In this document: piece after piece, positions 1-7,568 of the stretch
Position numbering within the stretch: position 1 is the first letter of the stretch
Layout: each line of letters begins with the position of its first letter
Assembly: GCF_014202995.1 (NCBI RefSeq)
Contig: NZ_JACHIA010000025.1
Span: 1-64,000, forward strand
Reading direction: 5' to 3'
Source: Longimicrobium terrae
Lineage (GTDB): Bacteria > Gemmatimonadota > Gemmatimonadetes > Longimicrobiales > Longimicrobiaceae
DNA length: 64,000 nt
The notes under the pieces: model-generated
Seen by the model: only the letters and a program-made list of their open reading frames with translations
Databases searched by the model: none
What the model was told of the DNA's origin: nothing
Program-made: the position numbers and the translations under genes

Positions 1-631
1 GTGGAGAAGCGGCTGCCGGACGGCTCGTGGCTCAGCCACTTTCAGCCCAGCCGGGCGAAGGGCGGGCCCGTGGGCGAGCCGATCCCGGTGCGGGTGATCG
101 AATATCGGGTCTCGGGCGGCGGGGAGAACATCCGGATCATCACCTCGATCCTGGACCCCGAGGCCGCGCCGGCACAGGAACTCGCGACGCTGTACCACGA
201 GCGGTGGGAGTTCGAGACCGCGCTGGACGAGTTCAAGACGCACCTGCGCGGTGCGCGGACGGTGCTGCGGAGCCAGACGCCAGAGCTGGTCAGGCAGGAG
301 GTGTACGGAATCCTTCTGGCCCACTTCGCTCTGCGCGGCCTGATGCACGAGGCGGCGCTGAGGGGCGGGCGGGATCCGGACCGGATATCCTTTACCCACA
401 CGGTGAACGTGGTCCGCCGAACCCTGCCGGGCTTCGCGGCCCTTCCCCCCTCGGGGGTGGATGCGGCACCACGAAGCCGTGCTGGAAGAGATTCTGGACG
501 TGGACGTCGGCGAGCGTCGCCACCGGAAGGCAAAGCGGGGCGTGAAGCGCAAGCAGAGCCGCTACCCCGTCCGGCGCCGGAGCGAGCCGTCTGAGAAGAT
601 CGACCCGCGTGTCGTCGAGGTGCTTAGGTGA
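1..631 (+). pseudogene. IS4-type transposase, 3' part, frameshifted
   Basis: C-terminal part of a DDE transposase; the 5' end lies outside the window. The IS4-family YREK signature is complete in YHERWEFETALDEFK (Y-2-R-3-E-6-K), and its Glu would be the third catalytic acid. Frame 1 reads sensibly to about base 450. From base 458 the sense continues in the +1 frame (WMRHHEAVLEEILDVDVGE) to a TGA at 629-631. The switch lies at a run of five G at 453-457, so one extra G explains it. The lysine/arginine-rich tail in the second frame is typical of these transposases. I could not define a terminal inverted repeat or a target duplication in the flanking DNA. The copy is inactive unless the indel is a sequencing error. 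Confidence 0.8.
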
Positions 632-775
632 ATGGTATTACGCCTTCGCGGACTGCGGCGGCAGCCCGGGTGCGCGTCCCCGACGGCAGCGCGACGACGG
701 TTTTCCGCGCGGCCAGAGCCTTCTCCGGCCGATCGGAATCGGACAGCGGGCGGGCGGGTCCGCGGGAGACGGCGG

Positions 776-1894
776 TCAGGCCGCGATCGCCGAGGTGCGG
801 ACGGGGGCGTGGCGGCGGCGCCAGAACTCGTGCGCGGGCCAGCGCTGCTCGTCCGCGTAGTAGCGGGCGCGTGACGCCAGGTAGCCGTCGAACTCGCGGC
901 GGATGAAGTCGCGGTAGCGCGCGATTCCCGCATCGTCGCCCCGGGCCAGCAGGTCGCCCGCGGCGTAGGCGGCAAAGATCCCGCCCCGCAGCGCCTTGGT
1001 CATCCCTTGGGACGAGAGCGGGTCGAACGTGGACGCCGCGTCGCCCACGGCAAGCCAGTCCTCCCCCGCGGCGGCGGTCAGCCGGCGCGAGCGGGCGGCG
1101 CGGACCAGCGGCTCGCCCTCCGCCGCGGCGCCGTCCAGCGCCTCCATCACCCGCGGCGCGCTCCTCCGCAGCAGCGCGCGCCACGCCGTGCCCCGGTGCA
1201 GCCGCATCCCCCGCGCGATGTCCGTATCCGTCATGCACGCCACCACACGGCGGCCGTCCGGGAGCGGCGCCGTGTACCACCATCCATCCTCGAACGCCTC
1301 CACCAGGGTGTGCGGCGTCCCTCCATCGGGCTGGCGAAAGAAGCGGACGAACCCCGCCAGCCGGTCGAATGCGACCGACCGGACGCCGCCCGCGCGCCGG
1401 GCCAGCGCGGCCCCGGCGCCAGTCGCATCCATCACGAACCTCGCGTCCACCGCCGCCCCGGTGGACAGCGACAATCGCCATCCATCCTCCGTACGCGCCG
1501 CCTCCGCCACCCGCGCCCCGCGCAGCACGCGAACGCCCGCCGCCTCCGCGCGGTCCGCCAGCATCGCGTCGAACGCGCCGCGGTCCAGGTGCCATCCCAC
1601 CTGCCGCACGTGGAACACGAAGTCGTTCTCATGCGCCCGCTCCGAGCCCCACGCCGCGGCGGTTCCGTACGCCGGGTGATGGCACTGCCCGGCGAACGCC
1701 TCCGCCACGCCCAGGTGCTCCAGGATCTCCGTGGCGGGCGGCGGCAGCGTTTCGCCCACGCGCGGCCCGGCGTAGTCCGACGCCTCCATGAGCGCGACGG
1801 ACAGGCCGGGCGCGTGGGCGCGCAGCGTGATCGCCGCCGCGCACCCCGCGGGGCCGCCTCCGGCGATCGCCACATCCACACGTTCCCGCACCAT
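776..1894 (-). CDS. LodB-like FAD-dependent oxidoreductase
   Basis: A 372-residue flavoprotein of the tryptophan-halogenase/geranylgeranyl-reductase type. The N-terminal dinucleotide-binding loop is GGGPAGCAA (residues about 10-18), and the second FAD motif, GDAASTFDPLSSQG, is near residue 285. It is the last gene of a coupled trio: its ATG overlaps the TGA of the upstream small gene (ATGA), and that gene overlaps a LodA/GoxA-like oxidase gene in the same way. In known lod/gox pairs this flavoprotein is needed to form the cysteine tryptophylquinone cofactor of the oxidase, so a maturation role is inferred here. A free-standing halogenase is less likely, because no W-x-W-x-I-P motif is visible. 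Confidence 0.8.
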   Translation of the reverse strand: MVRERVDVAIAGGGPAGCAAAITLRAHAPGLSVALMEASDYAGPRVGETLPPPATEILEHLGVAEAFAGQCHHPAYGTAAAWGSERAHENDFVFHVRQVGWHLDRGAFDAMLADRAEAAGVRVLRGARVAEAARTEDGWRLSLSTGAAVDARFVMDATGAGAALARRAGGVRSVAFDRLAGFVRFFRQPDGGTPHTLVEAFEDGWWYTAPLPDGRRVVACMTDTDIARGMRLHRGTAWRALLRRSAPRVMEALDGAAAEGEPLVRAARSRRLTAAAGEDWLAVGDAASTFDPLSSQGMTKALRGGIFAAYAAGDLLARGDDAGIARYRDFIRREFDGYLASRARYYADEQRWPAHEFWRRRHAPVRTSAIAA

Positions 1895-2328
1895 CAGTCC
1901 TGCAGCACGGCGTACCACGATCCCACCACGCCGGCGGGCGAGATTCCGCCCCCGCTGGAGGGGTGCGGGATGGTGCGGACGATGGAGCCCACGATGGCGC
2001 GGCGCTGCTGCACGCCGTTGGGCCACGCCGGCACCAGCCACCCGATGTAGTCGTAGATCCACTCGTTGCCGCCGATGACGCCCTTGCCCTGAAAGCGCAC
2101 CTGTCCCGGGTTGCCGGGCGCCATGGAGCCCTGCAGCGCCAGCGACCATCCGTCCCCGCCGATGGTGCCGGCCAGGATCTCCGGCCCGCCCTCCTCGATC
2201 ACCAGCGTGCCGAAGCCCAGCTGCAGCACGTTGAAGTCGTCGTTGCCGTCCTTGTCCAGATGAAATTCCGGGTCGTTGTAGAAGCTGCGGTAGGTCCAGC
2301 TTCCCACGAACGGGTTGGGGCTGCTCAT
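1894..2328 (-). CDS. Unknown 144-residue protein between lodA-like and lodB-like genes
   Basis: No family recognised. The protein has no signal peptide and no membrane segment. It is rich in Gly, Trp and aromatic residues (GSWTYRSFYNDPEF near the start, GSWYAVLQD at the end) and alternates hydrophobic and polar residues like a small beta-barrel; that fold is only a guess. Its ATG overlaps the stop of the LodA-like gene (ATGA) and its stop overlaps the start of the LodB-like gene, so all three are translationally coupled. Such strict coupling argues for a stoichiometric partner, such as a cofactor-assembly chaperone or an oxidase subunit. Confidence 0.75.
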   Translation of the reverse strand: MSSPNPFVGSWTYRSFYNDPEFHLDKDGNDDFNVLQLGFGTLVIEEGGPEILAGTIGGDGWSLALQGSMAPGNPGQVRFQGKGVIGGNEWIYDYIGWLVPAWPNGVQQRRAIVGSIVRTIPHPSSGGGISPAGVVGSWYAVLQD

Positions 2329-5213
2329 TCGTCGTTCTCCTGATTGCGAGGGGTGTATTCGGTGCTCACGTACGGCGGAATGGGTGGCGGCGGCACGATG
2401 TTGCCCAGCATGTTGCGCTGCGCGAACGGGTTGCGGATCACGAAGCCCAGCCGCCACCACTCCGTAACCATCTTCAGGTCGCCCTCCTTGGTCTGCGGAA
2501 CCCCGCGGGCCCACACGCCCCACTGGTAGTCCGCGGTGGGGCTCAGCGGGCCGTTGGCGGAAAACACGTCCATGGGCCGGTGCGCGGGCCACCACAGCGT
2601 TTCCCACATACGCTGGCCGCGCGTCATGGCCGAGTCGCCGTCGCTCTCGGGATACAGCACGTTCCACTGCGCGTAGGTGACGTCGATGCTCTGCGTGGAG
2701 CACTCGTTGAAGTCCGCCTGCCAGGGGAGCGCCATGGACTTGGTGAGGTCTCCCGGCTGCAGTCCCACGTCGAAGTCGTTCTTGTGCCCCAGCGGCTTGG
2801 AGATGTACGAGGTGAACTCCGGCTCGTTGGCGCCGGTGCCGGTGTTGCTCTGCGCCGCCGTCTCCTGAAAGACGTAGAAGGCGGGATCGGCCTTGATGCG
2901 CCACGGGCGCTGGTAGATGGAGGGATTCCTCATCACCCAGCCCACCTCGCCGCCGGGGCAGAAGGCGCCGCCCACGATGTTGCTCAACACGCCGCGGTCC
3001 AGGTCGCGCCCGGTGCGGTTCACCCAGCCGGCGTACGGCGCCCAGGGGTCGGGGTCGCCCCACCCTTCGCGTTTTTCGTTGTAGAACCGCCCCGCCGCCC
3101 ACTGCCGCAGCAGGAAGTACTGCGTGTCCGTCAGCCGCAGAAACTTGGACGTGAGCGTGTTGCTGATGGGATTGTCACCCGCCAGCAGCGGCATGAGTGG
3201 CAGGTTGTGGGTGCGCATCTCCGGGCTGCCGCCGGCGAAGAAGCGATTTTCCTCGCCGGGCGGGCGCAGCAGATCGAACAGAAACTGCCGGTACGCGCGG
3301 TTGGGGTCGTGCGTGTTGGCCACGATGGCGGCCTCGCGGCACTCTTCCAGCAGCCGCCCCGTGTGCAGCTTGCGCAGGTGGTCGCGCAGCGCGGTGCGCA
3401 GGCCGGCGCCCATGTGCGCACGCGCTTGGTTCTCGCCCTCCGCGCCCGGTCCGTCCGCGGCGGCATCCGCCATCCGCGGCGCGCCGCGAAAGAGCTGCCC
3501 GCCCGCGTCCCGCCCGTCCGCCGGGTCCTGGCCCAGCGGAGCCAGCAGTTCGTCCACCCGGCCGTCCAGCCGGGCGCGCGCCTCCGCCAGCTCCGGGCGC
3601 GGGCCCGCCTGCCGGAACGCGCGCAGCCAGCCGTCCAGCCCGGCCGTGTCGCCGGGGTGCATCCCCGGCTCCGCGGCCGCGCCCTCGCCCACCAGTTCGC
3701 CCACGGGCTGCGCCGCCGTCCCCGCCTCGGCCAGCGCGTCGGGCGCGGTCATGGGGTCGAGCCGCGCGGTGCCGCCTTCGCCCGCGGCGCCCGCCAGCGC
3801 GGCCACGTACGCCGCCACCGCGGCCCGGAGCGCATCCGCCGTGTCTTCCGTCAGCAGCCCGGGAAGGCCGCCCTCCATCTCCCCCGCCGCCTGGCCGGAC
3901 CGTGCGCGGGCGCCGGCAAGCTCCGCCTGCGCCTGCTTTTCCAGCACGTCCAGCGTGGGCTGCAGCGTTTCTACGAACAGGTCGCCCGTGCGCAGCCGCT
4001 CGATGCACGCGGCCTCGGCCTCGCGCACGCGCTTCCAGTTCACCTCCGGCGGCACGCCCAGCTTGTCGGGGTCAAAGGTGCCGCGGGTGGACTGGTTGTG
4101 CGGAAAGTTGGACAGGCCCAGGATGTCGCTCAGGTAGCTGAACTCGTCCGGGCGAAAGAGGATGTTCCAGATGTCGCGGTAGAACCACGGGCGGTAGTCC
4201 GGATTCCACTGCAGCCGCCCCGCGCGCCACATGGCCAGCGCCTCGGGATCGGACTCGCTCACCCGCTGCGGCGCGCCAAAGGTGCCCGACTGGCCGTACA
4301 TGTCGGTGCGCGTGGCGAACTGGCGGATGTTGAGGTCCTCCACCACTTCGTCCATGGTGATCATGTCCAGGATCTCGGGGACGTAGCCCGGATATCCGCA
4401 GATCACCCACGCGGGATACTCCACGTCCACGTAGCGCAGCGACCCCTCCGCCGCGGGGGACTGCATGACGAGCCGCGCCATCACCGGCCCGTCGCTGGTG
4501 TCGTCGAACCAGCCGTCGTTGTTGGCGTAGTGGTCGATGCGCGGCTGCCCGAAATCGCCGTACTTCCACGTCCCCGCGTTACCGTGGCCGCCCAGAAAGA
4601 TCAGGCGCCCGGCGTCGTCCGTCCGCATCTCTCCCAGCGTGTCGATGGAATGCGGCTTGAGCTTGGGCGGAAAGACGGTGGCGTACTGGCTGCCGCCGTC
4701 GCGGTCAAAGCGGGCGGCGCGCGCCGTGGTCGTGTTCACCGTGCGCGGGCCGGGGTCGATCATCAGCTGCCGGCGGGCGTGCTTGCCCTTGATGCCGGGA
4801 TTGCGGCGCGGGTGGTCCTTGGCGTAGCCGTGCTCGCCTTCCTGCTGCTTGAACTCGTACCATGACGATTTCTTGTTGGCCGGCCAGACGCGCCACTCCA
4901 CGTCCACCAAGGTGCCCTGGTTGCCGCCGCCGGCCACCCCGTCGCCCAGGTGCAGCGGGCGTCCCTGGGGGCTTTCGTCGTCATACACGTAGATCTGAAA
5001 GCGCGCGGCCTGGCGCTTTACGCGGCCTTCTTCGTCCTTGAAGGCGGTGACCGTCTGCTCCGTCCTGCCATCCGGCGACAGGCGCGCGTTTCCCGCCGCG
5101 TCGCAAGCGATGGGGAGGGCGGCGGGCGCTTCCGGCGAGATGTAGAAGCCATCCGGGCTGTTCCCCAGGCGGGCGATGCCGATGGCGGGGTGGATTCGGT
5201 AGATGGGCGGCAT
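2325..5213 (-). CDS. LodA/GoxA-family CTQ-dependent amino-acid oxidase
   Basis: A 962-residue quinoprotein oxidase. The N-terminus MPPIYRIHPAIGIARLG is the hallmark start of the LodA family, so this ATG was preferred to one 54 codons upstream that would add repeat-derived sequence. Known members oxidatively deaminate lysine or glycine, releasing H2O2 and ammonia; the substrate here is unknown. Candidate CTQ residues are Cys752 (GGAFCPGGEVGW) and Trp831 (ALPWQADFNEC). They are 79 apart, against 65 in the Marinomonas LodA I recall, and the extra length lies in a Thr/Asn/Gly-rich stretch between them. The protein is about 230 residues longer than LodA, mainly through an Ala/Gly/Glu-rich insertion at about residues 425-590. 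It overlaps the next gene by four bases. Confidence 0.85.
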   Translation of the reverse strand: MPPIYRIHPAIGIARLGNSPDGFYISPEAPAALPIACDAAGNARLSPDGRTEQTVTAFKDEEGRVKRQAARFQIYVYDDESPQGRPLHLGDGVAGGGNQGTLVDVEWRVWPANKKSSWYEFKQQEGEHGYAKDHPRRNPGIKGKHARRQLMIDPGPRTVNTTTARAARFDRDGGSQYATVFPPKLKPHSIDTLGEMRTDDAGRLIFLGGHGNAGTWKYGDFGQPRIDHYANNDGWFDDTSDGPVMARLVMQSPAAEGSLRYVDVEYPAWVICGYPGYVPEILDMITMDEVVEDLNIRQFATRTDMYGQSGTFGAPQRVSESDPEALAMWRAGRLQWNPDYRPWFYRDIWNILFRPDEFSYLSDILGLSNFPHNQSTRGTFDPDKLGVPPEVNWKRVREAEAACIERLRTGDLFVETLQPTLDVLEKQAQAELAGARARSGQAAGEMEGGLPGLLTEDTADALRAAVAAYVAALAGAAGEGGTARLDPMTAPDALAEAGTAAQPVGELVGEGAAAEPGMHPGDTAGLDGWLRAFRQAGPRPELAEARARLDGRVDELLAPLGQDPADGRDAGGQLFRGAPRMADAAADGPGAEGENQARAHMGAGLRTALRDHLRKLHTGRLLEECREAAIVANTHDPNRAYRQFLFDLLRPPGEENRFFAGGSPEMRTHNLPLMPLLAGDNPISNTLTSKFLRLTDTQYFLLRQWAAGRFYNEKREGWGDPDPWAPYAGWVNRTGRDLDRGVLSNIVGGAFCPGGEVGWVMRNPSIYQRPWRIKADPAFYVFQETAAQSNTGTGANEPEFTSYISKPLGHKNDFDVGLQPGDLTKSMALPWQADFNECSTQSIDVTYAQWNVLYPESDGDSAMTRGQRMWETLWWPAHRPMDVFSANGPLSPTADYQWGVWARGVPQTKEGDLKMVTEWWRLGFVIRNPFAQRNMLGNIVPPPPIPPYVSTEYTPRNQENDE

Positions 5214-5242
5214 GGGCGCGGAAGTGAAGGAAGTGCGAAAGT

Positions 5243-5402
5243 GAAGTGCGTGAGTGCGTGAGTGCGGGGTGCGTGAGTGCGACGGATGGCGGTCGGTCGG
5301 CTTCGGCGCGGGTGGCCGGCACCGGTCAGGCGGGCTGACCGGGCCGGATCCTCCGCTGGAGGCGCACTCACGCACTCACGCACCCCGCACTCACGCACTT
5401 CC
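5243..5402. repeat. Inverted pair of GTGCGTGA-unit repeats
   Basis: Two blocks of about 39 bases (5243-5281 and 5363-5402) are built from the unit TGAGTGCG plus GGGGTGCG. They face each other around an 80-base G+C-rich spacer in the gap between the tyrosinase-like and LodA-like genes. The units come in slightly different order in the two arms, so the palindrome is imperfect. The same unit recurs at 62407-62445 after moxR, which marks it as a dispersed intergenic repeat. In the transcript the arms could pair and modulate read-through into the LodA-like gene; that role is inferred. Confidence 0.75.
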
Positions 5403-5406
5403 CCTC

Positions 5407-7548
5407 CTAGTCCAGAAAGTTCAGCGACACGCTTTCCAGCCGAAGCAGCTCGTTGTCTTCGCAGAAGTCCGCGCCGATGGTGACGAGCGTGATCTGCAGC
5501 GAACTGGCGCCTTTGCGCACCAGGTCGGCGGCGGTCTGGGTGACGTTGACGCGGTGGTTGCGCGGCGTGTTGTGGCTGCGCGGGCGAAGGTCGAACGGGC
5601 GCCGCTCCGGCACGCGGCAGTGCCCCGGACCGCCAATGCACTCGCCGTGGCCGAAGATGGCCAGGTAGCCGGCGTACGCCGGATGGTCGATGGGCGTGTC
5701 GGCGTTGGCGTCCGGCAGGTTGAGGAACACCCGCACGAAGCACGAGCGGTCCAGCTGCGGCACGCGGTGCAGCCGCACCTCCGCCGAGCGGAATCCCCTG
5801 CGCACCGGCTCCGGCACCGTGATGGGGCGGGAGACGAAGCGGCCCACCGGCATCTCGGCGCCCACCGGGATCAGGCAGGTGCTCTTCACGTACTCATAGC
5901 CGAAACGGGAGATGTCCAGCGTGTCCGCCATGGTGTAGCTCCACGGCGTCAGCACCGAATCCAGGTCCGCCGGCCTGGCGGCGGGGTTCAGCTGCTGCCA
6001 CTCGGCCCACACGCGGTCGATGTTCACGTGAATGGGCCAGAACACCGGGTCGAACGACGCCGTCAGGTTGCTGAACATGTCGCCGAACTGCTGCTGCACA
6101 TGCATGTCCTCGCGCGTGTGGATGCGCCGGTCCTGCACGCGCACCGCGCGGTTGCGCGACGTCCCCGCGTCCCCCGCCAGCGCCGCCGCCCCCGCGGGGT
6201 CCAGCGCGCCGGGATAGTCCGGGTTCATCCCCCCCGTCCACAGGTGCATGGTGTTGTGGGGGTTCTGGTCCAGAAACCCGAAGGAGTCGTTGTACAGGCT
6301 CCCCCCGCCGAAGTCGCGGAACGTCCGCAGCGCCATGATCTGCGCCATGTCGCCCGCGGTGGGATAGTGGTAGTGCACCTTCTGGTTGAGCGTGACCGGC
6401 TTGCCGTTGCTGTTGTACTCGGCCGGGTAGCGCAGCGGGTACCACAGCGAGTTCACGTCCATCAGCGCGTCGATGAACCGGTTGCGGTACTCGCCCTGGG
6501 TGTACTCCTCCGCGACGCCGAACTCCGTCTTCATCGCGGTGAAGAACCGGAACAGCGAGGCGTAGTGGCGGCCCGTCATTCCGCGCACGCGCTCCGCCAC
6601 CTCCGCCGGCAGGGCGGGGTCGGCGTCGTACTCCAGCCAGTCCACCGCGGCGCCGGTCAGGTACGCCTGATAGGATAGGGGGATGATCTGCCCCTTGTCC
6701 GGGCACTCCGGGCGGTACTGGGGCATGGTGAAGTCCCAGTACGGCATGCTGATGCCGGGCACCACGTCCTGCAGCGCCTGCTCGAACTCGTACAGGTACA
6801 CGCGGTGCCAGGGAAGAAAGCGCTCCCACCCGTGCTGGCAGTGGTCCTGGTGAATCAGGGCGATGTTGTTGTAGCTGCGCCGGTCCGCCGGCCACTTGTT
6901 CAGCGCGTACAGTTCACGGAACGCGGTACGCAGCTCCTCCACCTGGTGCGGCGTCATGCAGTCCAGGTTCACCCGCTGCCGCAGCTCGCCCGGGGCGGGG
7001 CGCGCCTCTTCCTGCGCGCCGTACACGCGGGTGATGACGGCTTCCACCGGCGCCGCGTCCAGCCGCACCGTTCCCGCCGCGCCCTCCGCCTCCGCGGTGG
7101 CGGCCACGGAGAACTCGCGGTCGTCCCCCGGGAGCCCGTCGTCGATCCAGTCGCTGATGAACTGCGCGTCCTCGTCCGCCACCGCGGCGCCGCCCCAGGG
7201 CAGGCGCGGAAAGACGGACCCGTCGTACGGCGCCTGGCCGCGGATGCCGCGCACCAGGCCGCTGGCCGCGCCCCGGCCCGGGTGGGCGGGGAACTCCGCG
7301 CCCACCACCGCGCCGTCCGGACGCTCCGCGGTGACCGCGCATCCGCAGCCACATCCCGTCTTGGCGGCGGAGGCGGGCTTCGCGGCCGGGGCGATCATGC
7401 GGACGCCGTAGACTTCCACCGCCGCCAGCTCTCCGAGCGTCAAGTGCCAGGGCCGGCCCACGCCGCCGTAGTCGGAGGTGCTGGCGCCCGCGGCCGTGTC
7501 CAGGATCTGCCGGACGCGCTCCCAGCGCGTCGTTGCGTTCTGCTCCAT
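5407..7548 (-). CDS. Tyrosinase-like type-3 copper protein
   Basis: A 713-residue protein. CuA histidines are visible in HQDHCQHGWERFLPWHR (near residue 235), a standard tyrosinase layout ending in PWHR. CuB histidines are in NPHNTMH and in FDPVFWPIHVNIDRVW. Known relatives hydroxylate or oxidise phenols. The first 200 residues are an extra region with a Cys cluster (TGCGCGCAV, near residue 65) and a segment ending FISDWIDDGLPGDD that recurs next to oxidases; its function is unknown. About 180 residues follow CuB. The start has AGGGAGA nine bases upstream. It sits 20 bases after the multicopper oxidase gene and 193 bases before the LodA-like gene, so the cluster may be one transcript. There is no signal peptide at this start. 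Confidence 0.85.
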   Translation of the reverse strand: MEQNATTRWERVRQILDTAAGASTSDYGGVGRPWHLTLGELAAVEVYGVRMIAPAAKPASAAKTGCGCGCAVTAERPDGAVVGAEFPAHPGRGAASGLVRGIRGQAPYDGSVFPRLPWGGAAVADEDAQFISDWIDDGLPGDDREFSVAATAEAEGAAGTVRLDAAPVEAVITRVYGAQEEARPAPGELRQRVNLDCMTPHQVEELRTAFRELYALNKWPADRRSYNNIALIHQDHCQHGWERFLPWHRVYLYEFEQALQDVVPGISMPYWDFTMPQYRPECPDKGQIIPLSYQAYLTGAAVDWLEYDADPALPAEVAERVRGMTGRHYASLFRFFTAMKTEFGVAEEYTQGEYRNRFIDALMDVNSLWYPLRYPAEYNSNGKPVTLNQKVHYHYPTAGDMAQIMALRTFRDFGGGSLYNDSFGFLDQNPHNTMHLWTGGMNPDYPGALDPAGAAALAGDAGTSRNRAVRVQDRRIHTREDMHVQQQFGDMFSNLTASFDPVFWPIHVNIDRVWAEWQQLNPAARPADLDSVLTPWSYTMADTLDISRFGYEYVKSTCLIPVGAEMPVGRFVSRPITVPEPVRRGFRSAEVRLHRVPQLDRSCFVRVFLNLPDANADTPIDHPAYAGYLAIFGHGECIGGPGHCRVPERRPFDLRPRSHNTPRNHRVNVTQTAADLVRKGASSLQITLVTIGADFCEDNELLRLESVSLNFLD

Positions 7549-7568
7549 CGGTGATGTTCTCCCTGGCC

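Noticed and set aside
1-631. Programmed ribosomal frameshift in the transposase.
   Set aside because: No slippery heptamer with a downstream structure fits; a one-base homopolymer indel is the simpler explanation.
2580-4865. A 761-codon plus-strand frame opposite the LodA-like gene.
   Set aside because: Composition is His/Arg/Pro-rich without motifs; the minus-strand LodA-like protein is full length and conserved.
5243-5281. Possible CRISPR-like array because of regularly spaced GTGCGTGA units.
   Set aside because: Units are directly adjacent, there are no unique spacers and no cas gene is present.
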